DNA of 64,000 bases from Bacteroidales bacterium (GTDB taxonomy: Bacteria; Bacteroidota; Bacteroidia; Bacteroidales; Bacteroidaceae). Both the position numbers and the translations under genes were made by a program. Below, one piece after another: positions 45,688 through 54,801 of this stretch; the first letter of the stretch is position 1; the number at the start of each line of letters is the position of its first letter. The notes under the pieces were generated by a model that saw nothing but the letters and a program-made list of their open reading frames with translations, was not told where the DNA came from and searched no databases. The stretch is taken from positions 30,959-94,958 of the forward strand of contig JAAYUD010000100.1 in NCBI GenBank assembly GCA_012517855.1. The letters are read 5' to 3'.

Positions 45688-45912
45688 TTATTTTGCAGGA
45701 GCAGCAGCAGGAGTTGCAGCAGGAGCAGCAGCTGTAGAATCAGTTGCAGCTGTAGAATCAGTTGCAGCGCTATCAGGAGTTGCCATTTGAGCAGCAGAAT
45801 CAGCTGCTAGGCTGTCAGAAGCTGCTTTTTCAGCGTCAGCTTTTTTGTTACCACAAGATGCAAGTGCTACAGTAGCCAAAGCTACAACGAATAAGAATGC
45901 TAATTTTTTCAT
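45688..45912 (-). CDS. Small Ala/Ser/Thr-rich lipoprotein
   Basis: From the second ATG the product is 74 residues: a lipoprotein signal MKKLAFLFVVALATVALASC, then a short charged patch and a low-complexity tail of Ala, Thr, Ser and Asp, including repeated AATDST units, ending APAATPAAAPAK. An upstream in-frame ATG at 45942 lacks a signal-peptide rationale. Such tails are extended and probably coat the outer or inner membrane surface. No named family; a strong terminator follows. Confidence 0.75.
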   Translation of the reverse strand: MKKLAFLFVVALATVALASCGNKKADAEKAASDSLAADSAAQMATPDSAATDSTAATDSTAAAPAATPAAAPAK

Positions 45913-46099
45913 TTTTCTTTGCTTTTTAAAATTGTAATACAATTAATTTTGCTTATTAAAACGGTACAAATTTACAGCCTTTTTAGATAGGCTGTTCTTT
46001 TTTTGATGAATATTTTTTGGTATTAAAGCATTTTTAACAGAACACTTTCGCAAAATTATTATGTCATTTGAAACAACTCTATTTAAAATGTTCTGTCTT

Positions 46100-47797
46100 T
46101 TATTCCTTTACCGATATGGAGTTTTGATTGGAAGCTATATTGTTATATAAGTAGCGTTTAATCTTCCGCGTAGGAGTCCGAATGAATTCGGTAGGATATA
46201 ACTGTATTTGATTGACTTTCTCGTATGATGCTACTTGACTATTCAAGTTTTTCAAGTTTTCGTCCATGATCGTCTTCAATATATCCGGATGGTTCAAGTC
46301 TAGAGCTTCGAGTTGTTCGCTGTCTGGGTTGACGAGTGCTACAAGTTTTTTGTCGCGCTCGATAACCAAACTCTCGTGGACGAATGGCATGTTGTTGAGT
46401 ATCGATTCAATTTCTTCAGGGAAGATGTTTTGTCCGCTGGCGGAAAGTATCATGGTTTTAATACGTCCTCTTAAGAATATATTGCCATAGGCATCGACTG
46501 TCCCTAAATCGCCGGTGCGCAACCAACCGTCTTCGGTAAAAGATTCTTTTGTCGCTTCTGCGTTCTTATAATATCCGCTCATGACATTTTCTCCTCTAAC
46601 TTGTATCTCTCCGAGTTTGGCTTCAGGTTTTTCTTTCCAAATTCTGACTTGCATAATGTCGAGTATCTTGCCCGATGAAGTTGGAATAAACTCGTTCCAT
46701 GGTGCGTAGCTGATGAGCGGTCCGCATTCTGTCATACCGTATCCAATAGTGAAAGGAAAATGTATGCGATGGAAGAATTCTTCAACTTCGGGATTCATTG
46801 CTGCACCACCGATGACGATTTCTTTGAACTCGCCTCCTAAAGCATCCACTAGTTTCTTACGTATTTGGGCGTATATTTGAACATCCAGAAGAGGTATACT
46901 TAATGCCCATTTCATGCTTTTCTTATTAATAAGGGGCTGGATAATATTTTTATATATTTTTTCGATAACTAAGGGGACAGATATAATGAGGTTTGGCTTT
47001 ATTTCGTTGAAGGCTTTTGTTACAATTTTCGGCGATGGTATTTTACCGAGTAAAGTAATGTGAGTTCCTACGGCCGTTGCCGTCAAAAAGTCAAAAGCGC
47101 AGCCGTAAGCGTGTGCTAATGGTAGAAAAGCAAGCACCCGTTCGCCTTTTTTGAGCAATTCGGTACGGATGCCGAAGGTGACATTGCCCGCCAGACTGTT
47201 GCCCGATAGCATAACTCCCTTGCTGAAACCTGTTGTCCCTGATGTATAATTAATCAACATTAACTGGTCATTGGATATTGATTTGTATTGTACATCTTCA
47301 CTATGAAAACCTCTCGGATAAGCTTTTTTCATGTGATTTCTGATATACTTCATTAATTTCTGAATCGTTTCACCATCTCGTTGATACAGACAGCGATAAT
47401 CGGTGAGCGAGAAAGCACCACGTATACCCTCCATTTTGCCTTCTTCGAGAGACTCCCAAATAGAATCGCTTGTGAAGAGAAAAACCGATTCGGAGTGTCC
47501 AATTATATAATGTACGTCATTTGGATTGAAATCTGGTAGGATAGGTACAATGACGCATCCGTAGGTAATCGTAGCCAAATAGGCAATGCACCAGCGAGAA
47601 CAATTTTTCCCGATGAGCGCAATACGGTCCCCGGGCTGCAATCTGCAATGATCAAATAGCAAATGAAGACGTGCTATTTGTTCAGCTACTTCGCCATAGG
47701 TGAAAGAAGTGGATTCGCCGTAATCGGTATAACATGGAAGGTTCCAATTCTCGCGGAAACTGTTTTCGTACAGTTTGATGAAATTATCTTTTATCAT
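46100..47797 (-). CDS. Long-chain fatty acid-CoA ligase (AMP-forming)
   Basis: The enzyme activates fatty acids as acyl-AMP and then acyl-CoA. The 565-residue protein has the ATP-binding loop INYTSGTTGFSKGVML near residue 187, the second adenylation motif FTIGYGMTECGPL, TGDLGTVDAYGN near residue 433 and a C-terminal GRIKTMILSASGQNIFPEEI that includes the acyl-AMP lysine region. The substrate chain length is inferred. It is divergent from mtaB. Confidence 0.88.
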   Translation of the reverse strand: MIKDNFIKLYENSFRENWNLPCYTDYGESTSFTYGEVAEQIARLHLLFDHCRLQPGDRIALIGKNCSRWCIAYLATITYGCVIVPILPDFNPNDVHYIIGHSESVFLFTSDSIWESLEEGKMEGIRGAFSLTDYRCLYQRDGETIQKLMKYIRNHMKKAYPRGFHSEDVQYKSISNDQLMLINYTSGTTGFSKGVMLSGNSLAGNVTFGIRTELLKKGERVLAFLPLAHAYGCAFDFLTATAVGTHITLLGKIPSPKIVTKAFNEIKPNLIISVPLVIEKIYKNIIQPLINKKSMKWALSIPLLDVQIYAQIRKKLVDALGGEFKEIVIGGAAMNPEVEEFFHRIHFPFTIGYGMTECGPLISYAPWNEFIPTSSGKILDIMQVRIWKEKPEAKLGEIQVRGENVMSGYYKNAEATKESFTEDGWLRTGDLGTVDAYGNIFLRGRIKTMILSASGQNIFPEEIESILNNMPFVHESLVIERDKKLVALVNPDSEQLEALDLNHPDILKTIMDENLKNLNSQVASYEKVNQIQLYPTEFIRTPTRKIKRYLYNNIASNQNSISVKE

Positions 47798-47817
47798 TTG
47801 TTAGTCAATAATTTCTG

Positions 47818-47825
47818 CAAAAATA
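47818..47825 (-). promoter_or_regulatory. -7 box for the acyl-CoA ligase gene
   Basis: On the minus strand this reads TATTTTTG (TAnnTTTG), 20 bp upstream of the ATG. Confidence 0.55.
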
Positions 47826-47868
47826 GTATTAAAGTTTTATATTTCGTGTAAGTTAAGCTGTAAATGTG

Positions 47869-47876
47869 TAACTTTG
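47869..47876 (+). promoter_or_regulatory. -7 box for mtaB, overlapping an upstream ATG
   Basis: TAACTTTG matches TAnnTTTG. It sits within the first codons of the longest frame, so that start cannot be used; transcription would begin almost at the ATG at 47882. Confidence 0.6.
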
Positions 47877-47881
47877 CAGCC

Positions 47882-49195
47882 ATGATAGATACTACTATAT
47901 ATCAAAATAAAAGTGCGGTGTACTATACGCTGGGCTGTAAATTGAACTTTTCGGAAACTTCAACTATTGGAAAAATATTGAAGGATGCCGGCTTTCATAC
48001 GGCTCGGAGTGGAGAAAAAGTTGATGTCTGTGTAATTAATACTTGCTCGGTAACGGAAGTCGCTGACAAAAAAGGTCGTCAGGCTATTCATCGTATCGTG
48101 CGTCAACATCCTGATGCTTTTGTAGTTGTAACGGGCTGTATGGCTCAACTTCAGCCTGATGAGGTGGCTCATATAGAGGGGGTTGATGTTGTATTGGGCG
48201 CTGATCGAAAGAATGATATATTGAGTTACTTAAGTGACTTGAAAAAGAGTCAAGGAGATATTGCCGTGACACCGACGAAAGATATTCGTGCTTTCGTTCC
48301 GTCGTGTTCTCGCGGTAATCGCACGCGCTATTTTTTGAAAATTCAGGATGGCTGTAATTATTATTGTACTTATTGTACTATCCCTTTTGCTCGGGGACGA
48401 AGTCGCAATCCAAGTATTGTTTCCCTATTGGAACAAGCTCGAGGAGTAGTAGCTGATGGTGGAAAAGAAATTGTTTTGACTGGCGTCAATATGGGCGATT
48501 TCGGGCAGTCTACGGGTGAAACATTTGCCGATTTGGTGAGAGCGTTTGATGGAGTAGAAGGAATTGAAAGATATAGAATTTCATCATTAGAGCCCGATTT
48601 GCTTCATGATGAAACCATCGATTTTGTATCCCATTCGCGTCGCTTTATGCCTCATTTTCATATTCCGCTTCAATCGGGGTCTGACGCAGTGCTTAAATTG
48701 ATGCATCGTCGTTATGATAAGGCGTTGTTTGCCGAAAAAGTACAACGTATTAAAGACGAAATACCTGATGCTTTTATTGGAGTAGATGTGATTGTTGGTA
48801 CTCGTGGTGAAACAGACGAACTATTTGAAGAAAGTTTTGAATTTATAAAGAATTTGGATGTAACGCAGCTTCATGTTTTTAGTTATTCGGAGCGTCCAGG
48901 AACTCAAGCTTTGAAGATAGACTATGTGGTGCCCCCGCAAGTAAAACATATACGCAGTCAGCGGCTTATGGAATTGTCTGATATAAAATTAAAAGCGTTT
49001 TATCGGCGTCATATTGGCATGACAATGCCTGTCTTGGTCGAGAAGCCGAAAAAGGGAATGCCTACTCATGGCTTTACTCCCAATTATATTAGGGTGGAAA
49101 TGGAAAATGCAGAACAATTGAATAACCAAATAGTGCAAGTTCGTATGGGCGAAATGAATGAAGAGCAGACAGCACTAAAGGGACTTATTTTGTAG
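47882..49195 (+). CDS. mtaB: tRNA N6-threonylcarbamoyladenosine methylthiotransferase (MtaB)
   Basis: A radical SAM enzyme that adds a methylthio group to t6A37 in tRNA. The 437-residue product has an N-terminal UPF0004 domain (YYTLGCKLNFSET, with further cysteines in NTCSVTE and VTGCMAQ for the second Fe-S cluster), the radical SAM cysteines in QDGCNYYCTYCTIP near residue 157, and a C-terminal TRAM-like end. The long version starting at 47864 overlaps the -7 box and is rejected. The next gene begins 10 bp later. Confidence 0.93.
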   Translation: MIDTTIYQNKSAVYYTLGCKLNFSETSTIGKILKDAGFHTARSGEKVDVCVINTCSVTEVADKKGRQAIHRIVRQHPDAFVVVTGCMAQLQPDEVAHIEGVDVVLGADRKNDILSYLSDLKKSQGDIAVTPTKDIRAFVPSCSRGNRTRYFLKIQDGCNYYCTYCTIPFARGRSRNPSIVSLLEQARGVVADGGKEIVLTGVNMGDFGQSTGETFADLVRAFDGVEGIERYRISSLEPDLLHDETIDFVSHSRRFMPHFHIPLQSGSDAVLKLMHRRYDKALFAEKVQRIKDEIPDAFIGVDVIVGTRGETDELFEESFEFIKNLDVTQLHVFSYSERPGTQALKIDYVVPPQVKHIRSQRLMELSDIKLKAFYRRHIGMTMPVLVEKPKKGMPTHGFTPNYIRVEMENAEQLNNQIVQVRMGEMNEEQTALKGLIL

Positions 49196-49205
49196 AAAGA
49201 TTGAA

Positions 49206-50102
49206 ATGAAGTCGAGATTAATATATATATTGGTATATGTTGGAATGTGGCTTTTTTCTTTGTTGCCTTTCCGGCTATTGTATCTTTTTTCTGATATTGA
49301 TTATTTTTTTACATATTATATTGTCCGTTATCGTCGTAGTGTAACGAGACAAAATCTTCGTAATTCATTTCCTAATCAATCAAAAGAGTGGCTAAAAAAA
49401 GTTGAGAAGCGTTTTTATCACTATATCTGCGATTATTTATTGGAAGAAATTAAGTTGATGCATCTTTCGCTTCAAGAGCTTGAACAACGTATGGATTATA
49501 TCAATAAAGAAGAATTTCTTCAAATGATAGACAAATATGGCGGTATCATATTGATGATCCCTCATTACGCTAATTTTGAATGGATTATTGGTATGGGTAA
49601 TATTATGCGATCAGAAGATGTGCCTGTTCAGGTCTATAAACCTCTACATGACTTTTATTTGGATCTACTTTTTAAGAAAATCCGTTCTAAATTTGGAGGA
49701 TATAATGTGCCTAAGCATTCTACGGTTCGTGAAATCATAAAACTGAAAAAGCAAGGTAAGAAAATGGCGGTCGGGCTGATTACCGATCAGTCGCCCAATG
49801 TTTTTGAAGCTCATTATTGGACCACTTTTTTGAATCAAGATACTGTCTTTATGGATGGTGCAGAGAAGATTGCAAAATTGATGAAGTTTCCTGTCTTTTA
49901 TTGTTCGCTGACGAAGAAAAAGAGGGGTTATTGTAGCGTAGAGTTTCAATTATTGACTGAACATCCCGAACAAACTGCTGATGGTGAAATCACAGAGCAG
50001 TTTGCACGTCGTGTAGAGCGAACAATCATTAGCGAACCGGCTTATTGGTTCTGGTCTCATCGGCGTTGGAAACGTAGGCGTGAAGAGATAAAAAAAGGAT
50101 AA
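49206..50102 (+). CDS. Lipid A acyltransferase (LpxL/HtrB-like)
   Basis: The enzyme adds a secondary acyl chain to lipid A at the inner membrane. The 298-residue protein has an N-terminal hydrophobic anchor (about residues 5-25), the catalytic His and acidic residue in PHYANFEW (HX4E) near residue 119, and the conserved blocks GLITDQSP and PAYWFWSHRRWK near the end. The exact acyl group is unknown. It is 10 bp after mtaB and 21 bp before the glycosyltransferase gene. Confidence 0.88.
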   Translation: MKSRLIYILVYVGMWLFSLLPFRLLYLFSDIDYFFTYYIVRYRRSVTRQNLRNSFPNQSKEWLKKVEKRFYHYICDYLLEEIKLMHLSLQELEQRMDYINKEEFLQMIDKYGGIILMIPHYANFEWIIGMGNIMRSEDVPVQVYKPLHDFYLDLLFKKIRSKFGGYNVPKHSTVREIIKLKKQGKKMAVGLITDQSPNVFEAHYWTTFLNQDTVFMDGAEKIAKLMKFPVFYCSLTKKKRGYCSVEFQLLTEHPEQTADGEITEQFARRVERTIISEPAYWFWSHRRWKRRREEIKKG

Positions 50103-50123
50103 ATTAAGAGCTATCGTTTAGTT

Positions 50124-51149
50124 ATGAATAAAGTTGCAGTTGTTATATTGACTTGGAATGGTTGCGCCATGCTAAGGAAATTTTTGCCTTCAGTCATTGA
50201 GTATTCGAGAGGAGAAGGTGTTGAAGTTTGTGTTGCTGATAATGGTTCGAAAGATGATACGGTGGCAATGCTAAAGAAGGATTTTCCTGATATACAACTT
50301 ATTTTACTTGACAAAAATTATGGCTTTGCTGATGGCTATAATAAAGCTTTGCAAAAAGTTGAAGCGCAATACGTGGTGTTGCTTAATTCGGATGTCGAGA
50401 TAAAACATCGGTGGCTTGAACCTCTTGTCGCATATATGGATGTACATCCTGAGACAGCAGCTTGCCAGCCAAAGGTGTTGAGCTATCGTCAACCGCAGTC
50501 GTTTGAATATGCTGGAGCATCAGGTGGATTTATAGATCTTTATGGTTATCCGTTTTGTAGGGGAAGAATTTTCAAAACGCTTGAAAAAGATACTGGACAG
50601 TATGATGAACCGATTTCAATTTTCTGGGCGACAGGAGCGGCCCTTTTTATTCGTTTGGAGGATTATAGGAATGCAGGTGGACTTGATGGCAGCTTCTTTG
50701 CCCATATGGAAGAAATAGACTTGTGTTGGCGGCTTCGTTCTCGTGGAAGAAATATTGTTTGTATCCCTCAAAGTATGGTTTATCATGTGGGAGGGGCGAC
50801 ACTGAAAAAGGAGAACCCTATGAAGACATTATTGAACTTCCGCAATAACTTAATCATGCTCTATAAAAATATTCCTGATGATGTGACATTGGAAAAAGTT
50901 ATGCGCATTCGTCGCTTTTGGGATATTGTGGCAGCATTGTCGTTTATGGTAAAAGGACATTATTCTAATGCCATGGCCGTGTTTAAGGCTCGCCACCAGT
51001 TTTTGGAACGATTTCATCGCTATGATGAGATGCGGGAAGAAAATAAGTCAAAATCTAAGCAGACCGTCATTTTAGAACAGTTTCCGAATAGCATATTAAT
51101 GGAATACTTTTTATTTAGACGTCGTAAATTTAGTAAGTTGGGTTGGTAA
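50124..51149 (+). CDS. Family 2 glycosyltransferase
   Basis: The 341-residue protein has the GT-A nucleotide-sugar start VVILTWNGCAMLRKFLPS, VADNGSKDDTV, the metal-binding acidic motif LLNSDVE near residue 91, and FAHMEEIDLCWRL near residue 195. Sugar and acceptor are unknown; its position after an LPS acyltransferase suggests envelope glycan synthesis. The last 39 bp overlap the end of folB on the opposite strand. Confidence 0.88.
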   Translation: MNKVAVVILTWNGCAMLRKFLPSVIEYSRGEGVEVCVADNGSKDDTVAMLKKDFPDIQLILLDKNYGFADGYNKALQKVEAQYVVLLNSDVEIKHRWLEPLVAYMDVHPETAACQPKVLSYRQPQSFEYAGASGGFIDLYGYPFCRGRIFKTLEKDTGQYDEPISIFWATGAALFIRLEDYRNAGGLDGSFFAHMEEIDLCWRLRSRGRNIVCIPQSMVYHVGGATLKKENPMKTLLNFRNNLIMLYKNIPDDVTLEKVMRIRRFWDIVAALSFMVKGHYSNAMAVFKARHQFLERFHRYDEMREENKSKSKQTVILEQFPNSILMEYFLFRRRKFSKLGW

Positions 51150-51530
51150 ACTGTCCCAGCGATGACAATTCATTTCTATACCTGCTTCTTTCAGGTCAGC
51201 GCCCATAGGGGGGTTACGTTTGGCCAATAAAATAGATATACCACTGATTGCAGGTAGAGCTTCAAATAAATGGTTAACAATACGGGCACTTACATGTTCT
51301 AAAAGTTGAGAAGGTATTTCCATCTCTTCTTTTATGATTTTGTAGACTTCAGCATAATTTATGGTATCTTTTATATTGTCTGTGCAACATGCTTTGGCGA
51401 TGTCGTATTCTAATTTAATATCAATACGAAAGTCATTGCCTATTTTCTGCTCTTGCGCCAATACTCCGTGGAAAGCATAAAAATGAATGTCGTGTAAGAA
51501 GATATAACTTTTTGAAACATTAAAATTCAT
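51111..51530 (-). CDS. folB: Dihydroneopterin aldolase
   Basis: This enzyme cleaves dihydroneopterin in folate synthesis. The 139-residue protein has FYAFHGVLAQEQKIGNDF near residue 18, INYAEVYKII, LLEHVSARI and the C-terminal KRNPPMGADL, all typical of FolB. A tail of about 20 residues past the core overlaps the glycosyltransferase gene by 39 bp; it may be an extension acquired by read-through of a stop. folE, the first enzyme of the pathway, is also in this window. Confidence 0.92.
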   Translation of the reverse strand: MNFNVSKSYIFLHDIHFYAFHGVLAQEQKIGNDFRIDIKLEYDIAKACCTDNIKDTINYAEVYKIIKEEMEIPSQLLEHVSARIVNHLFEALPAISGISILLAKRNPPMGADLKEAGIEMNCHRWDSLPTQLTKFTTSK

Positions 51531-51574
51531 TGTGTCTTAAATTACTGTATATGTTCCTAAACAGGTAACTTGAT

Positions 51575-52699
51575 TTATTTGCTTGTTGAGAAAGTGTAAA
51601 TTGTATTCCATTGATATCTTTGCCCAGGTTTTAATAAGTTGGAAGGCCATTTGGATGGTACATTTGATGCATCGGGGAAATCTTGGGGAGCAAGTACGAT
51701 TCCGGCATGCTGGTTATATGCTATATTGTGTTTGCCTGTAATTGTCCCATCTAGCTGATTTCCGGAATAGAAGAATATTATAGGCTTATCCGTGAATATC
51801 TTCAATATAATCCCTGAACGTTGAGAAAATAGTTCTACACTTTTCTTGTTAATATCTTCTTTGGTACAGAGTAAATAGTGGTGATTGAATCCATTTCCAT
51901 ACTTTAGTTGATCGTTCCATCCATCATGAATGTTCTTGTCTATTACGGTTCGTCTATGAAAATCAAAAGGGGTATTTATTGCAGATGTTGTTTTTCCCGA
52001 AGGTATTAGCGCTCTGTTGATAGGTAAAAAATTTTTGGCATGAATCATGAGTTTCTCGTCCGTACAAGGCAATGATGGATCGCCGCTCAAATTGAAGTAA
52101 ATATGATTGGATAGGTTTATTAAAGTAGAACGATCCGTACCAGCGTCAAAAGAAATTTTTAGGGAATTGTCATCTGTGAGTTTGTAAGTTATGGAGCAGA
52201 TCAAGTTACCGGGGAACCCATCTTCACCGTCTTTAGATATGTAAGTAAGTACTAGTTTATGATCGCCCAGCTGTTGTGCATCGAATACTTTGTATTGAAA
52301 ACCATTTGCATTATTTTTATCATTCAGTTCGACAGCACTTTTAGCTGGATGATAGTTCATGTGCCGACTATGTACGCCACCGGTAAATCGTCCGACGACT
52401 GCTCCAAAATCGGAGATGTCGTGCAAGTAACTACCGATGGAATCAAACCCCAATACGACATCTTTTAGTTTTCTTTTTTTATCTGGAACCATAATCGAAA
52501 CAATCCTTCCGCCATAATTGGTGATGCAAACTTCCATTCCACTCTTATTGGATAAAACATATAATCCAACGGCTTTTCCGTCAACAATTGCCTGGAAGTT
52601 TTTTGTCTTTAATCCCGAACGAGTCGTTGATGGTTTGTCACCACAGCTTATCAGAATGAGAGGAAGCAGTAGTATCCAAAATGTCCATCGTTTCATCAT
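51575..52699 (-). CDS. Aldose 1-epimerase-like lipoprotein, probably inactive
   Basis: The fold is galactose mutarotase (GalM): VCITNYGGRIVSIMVPDK, FGAVVGRF and LSNHIYFNLSGD, which keeps the catalytic His. Two other key features are lost: the SLHGG block is missing, and the catalytic Glu that should stand in the late LETQ motif is Ala (LAPQDFPDAS, codon at 51689-51691). The product is about 374 residues with a lipoprotein signal (MMKRWTFWILLLPLILISC). Long upstream frames to 52831 overlap the neighbouring gene. A binding role is more likely than catalysis. Confidence 0.75.
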   Translation of the reverse strand: MMKRWTFWILLLPLILISCGDKPSTTRSGLKTKNFQAIVDGKAVGLYVLSNKSGMEVCITNYGGRIVSIMVPDKKRKLKDVVLGFDSIGSYLHDISDFGAVVGRFTGGVHSRHMNYHPAKSAVELNDKNNANGFQYKVFDAQQLGDHKLVLTYISKDGEDGFPGNLICSITYKLTDDNSLKISFDAGTDRSTLINLSNHIYFNLSGDPSLPCTDEKLMIHAKNFLPINRALIPSGKTTSAINTPFDFHRRTVIDKNIHDGWNDQLKYGNGFNHHYLLCTKEDINKKSVELFSQRSGIILKIFTDKPIIFFYSGNQLDGTITGKHNIAYNQHAGIVLAPQDFPDASNVPSKWPSNLLKPGQRYQWNTIYTFSTSK

Positions 52700-52730
52700 G
52701 ACGTTTTTCACCATTAGTGTGGTATGATTC

Positions 52731-53117
52731 TTATTCTTCTTCCATATTAATGTTCGATTCTCCACCTCCAGTATCGAATTTCTCCATATCTTTTTTGTCG
52801 AACAGACAGAAAACGTGATGTAAAAGGCCAATGCTCACTACTACTTTATCCTTGCCATAGTGTACTGTACCAAGCGAAAAGATGTAATAGTTGTTTACGG
52901 TTACTACGTTAGCCACTGCTGCATCAACAAATTTTGTTATAACTCCAGCACCCAATGTTCCTATACCAGTGGCAGATGCCACACTGTCATTCTTAATGAT
53001 GTTGACAACTTTATCAGTAATGGCATTTTGATGGGCGCTTTTGTCGGGGCAAGTCATTATAACGCCAAACACGGCAACGAGCACCACAAGTAGTATTAAT
53101 ACTCCTTTGTTACTCAT
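52731..53117 (-). CDS. Membrane-anchored protein, possibly DUF4359
   Basis: The 128-residue protein has one N-terminal hydrophobic segment (residues 5-22) followed by TCPDKSAHQNAI, a Gly/Val-rich middle, and a C-terminal acidic tail (GGGESNINMEEE). The TCPDK..H opening recalls DUF4359 proteins, but I hold this loosely. It lies 9 bp after the zinc-ribbon/TPR gene on the same strand and is probably cotranscribed with it. Confidence 0.68.
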   Translation of the reverse strand: MSNKGVLILLVVLVAVFGVIMTCPDKSAHQNAITDKVVNIIKNDSVASATGIGTLGAGVITKFVDAAVANVVTVNNYYIFSLGTVHYGKDKVVVSIGLLHHVFCLFDKKDMEKFDTGGGESNINMEEE

Positions 53118-53126
53118 TGTTCCTTT

Positions 53127-54632
53127 TTAGTTAGAGGATGACGAAATTTTGCGTAGCCCGAGGGATGAAATCTTCATGAAATTGTCGACCTCAAAATTTA
53201 CACCGTAATTGACGAATGTTTCGCCTGGCTCTGTACGCTCTATCTTTTCGTCTACCGTACAAGTTACGACATACGAATATTGCCCATCAGAAAGTTGCTT
53301 TTTTGCAATTTTTAAGTCGTTATTTACAGTGAAAGAAATAGCTGTCATATCTGTAGCATGCATCTGGTTCATGAAAGCTAAAACATGAGCTTTTGTCGCA
53401 TTCCGTTTATTAAGGAATTTGGTCATGGTAGATTCTACACTTGATAGCAATTGACCTTCGTCTTTGGTAGCAATACCATTAAAAAATTGACTGATGACGT
53501 TAGATATTTGATTCTGTTCGTTAGCAGAAACTTCTAAATCTTTTAGCTGACTTGATTTTTGTTGAGCTTCACTAAAATATTTACCGTTTGGAAAATCAGT
53601 CATGTATTGGGCATAAGCTTCCGGTTTATTGATATTGGAAGCATCTACCCAACTTAGCGAATCAAGCCTGGTTTTGGCCTGAGCCGCACAAACGCCATTT
53701 GGATATTTGGCTAAGAATGCTTTAACGGCATACTTGTCTACAGAGCTGGAAACACTGGCCCAATCTGTCAGTTCTGTACTCAATTTATCATATAGAGCTT
53801 TGGCTTCTCCGTAGTGTTTGCCGTGGGGGTATTCAGCTAGATATTCTTGATAATCATTTAGGTTGGTCGAGGTTTGCAGCTTGTCCCATGCGTCATCTTC
53901 TGCCTTGATGCTACTGAAAAAATAGAAAGCAGTTCCTATAACAATGAGAGCTATTACGGCGATAATACCGATGACCGTATTTCGTTTGACGCGCTTTTTC
54001 TTTTCTACTTTTTCATTTGCAGTTTCCAAAAGATGCTTTATTTCAATATTTTCGGGATCGAATGATCTTGCTTTCATGATTATTTCAACAGCTTCTTCAG
54101 GTTTATTTGCCTCAAGTAGCGCGTTGGCTTTTTGTAATTGCTCTTTAATAATAGCAGAAAGGATCTGATCTTTTAGCGTCGTATATTTATCAGCGGGGTC
54201 AATAGCTATCAATTTGTTGATAAGTGCCAATGCTGAGACATTGTGCTTCTCTTCAAAAAGATGGTTTGCTTCATTGTATTTTTGCTCATTGACCTCTAAT
54301 TTTGACTCTATTTTTGATTTCAGCTCAATAAGTTCAGGATTATTAGTGTCTTCACTCAACGCTTTTTCTACATAATTGGCTGCTTTAGATATTTGCCCTG
54401 CGTTGAAAGCGTCAAAGGCTTTTTTGTAAAAAAAATCTTCGGTCGCTTTTTTTTCTTCTAATTTTTTGATGGGACAATGACATTTTGGACATTCGGCATA
54501 AGATTTCAATACTACTTCTCCACACTCAGGACAATGATCTATATTGTCATTGATAGGACATCCGCAACCGGGACAATTGGCAGCAAGTTCGGAAACCGAC
54601 TGACCACATTCAGGACATTTTATAATAGCCAT
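53127..54632 (-). CDS. Zinc-ribbon and TPR membrane protein
   Basis: The 501-residue protein opens with two zinc ribbons (CPECG...CPGC and CPECG...CPKC, residues 6-53), then TPR-like repeats (about residues 70-205), one membrane segment (about residues 221-240), and a region of repeats with the motif Y(L/M)xxYPxGxx at about 265-360. The last 120 residues resemble an NTF2-like domain. A cytoplasmic sensor half joined to a periplasmic half is inferred. No function is known; the neighbouring genes downstream share its strand. Confidence 0.75.
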   Translation of the reverse strand: MAIIKCPECGQSVSELAANCPGCGCPINDNIDHCPECGEVVLKSYAECPKCHCPIKKLEEKKATEDFFYKKAFDAFNAGQISKAANYVEKALSEDTNNPELIELKSKIESKLEVNEQKYNEANHLFEEKHNVSALALINKLIAIDPADKYTTLKDQILSAIIKEQLQKANALLEANKPEEAVEIIMKARSFDPENIEIKHLLETANEKVEKKKRVKRNTVIGIIAVIALIVIGTAFYFFSSIKAEDDAWDKLQTSTNLNDYQEYLAEYPHGKHYGEAKALYDKLSTELTDWASVSSSVDKYAVKAFLAKYPNGVCAAQAKTRLDSLSWVDASNINKPEAYAQYMTDFPNGKYFSEAQQKSSQLKDLEVSANEQNQISNVISQFFNGIATKDEGQLLSSVESTMTKFLNKRNATKAHVLAFMNQMHATDMTAISFTVNNDLKIAKKQLSDGQYSYVVTCTVDEKIERTEPGETFVNYGVNFEVDNFMKISSLGLRKISSSSN

Positions 54633-54749
54633 ATTTCTTTTATTAATCTTTGATTATTACTTTGAAGCAAAAATAGTAAAAAGGAATTATAAATCGGCAA
54701 AAAAAGCCTTTTTTTTCAGTCTCTTGATTCGGATATTGGTATTATTTTG

Positions 54750-54757
54750 TACTTTTG
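54750..54757 (+). promoter_or_regulatory. -7 box for pdxJ-ispD-recG
   Basis: TACTTTTG matches TAnnTTTG; the leader before the pdxJ ATG would be about 40 nt. Confidence 0.55.
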
Positions 54758-54801
54758 CTACATTTAAAATCAATATTAACTAAATTGAATGGATAAGCTC
54801 T

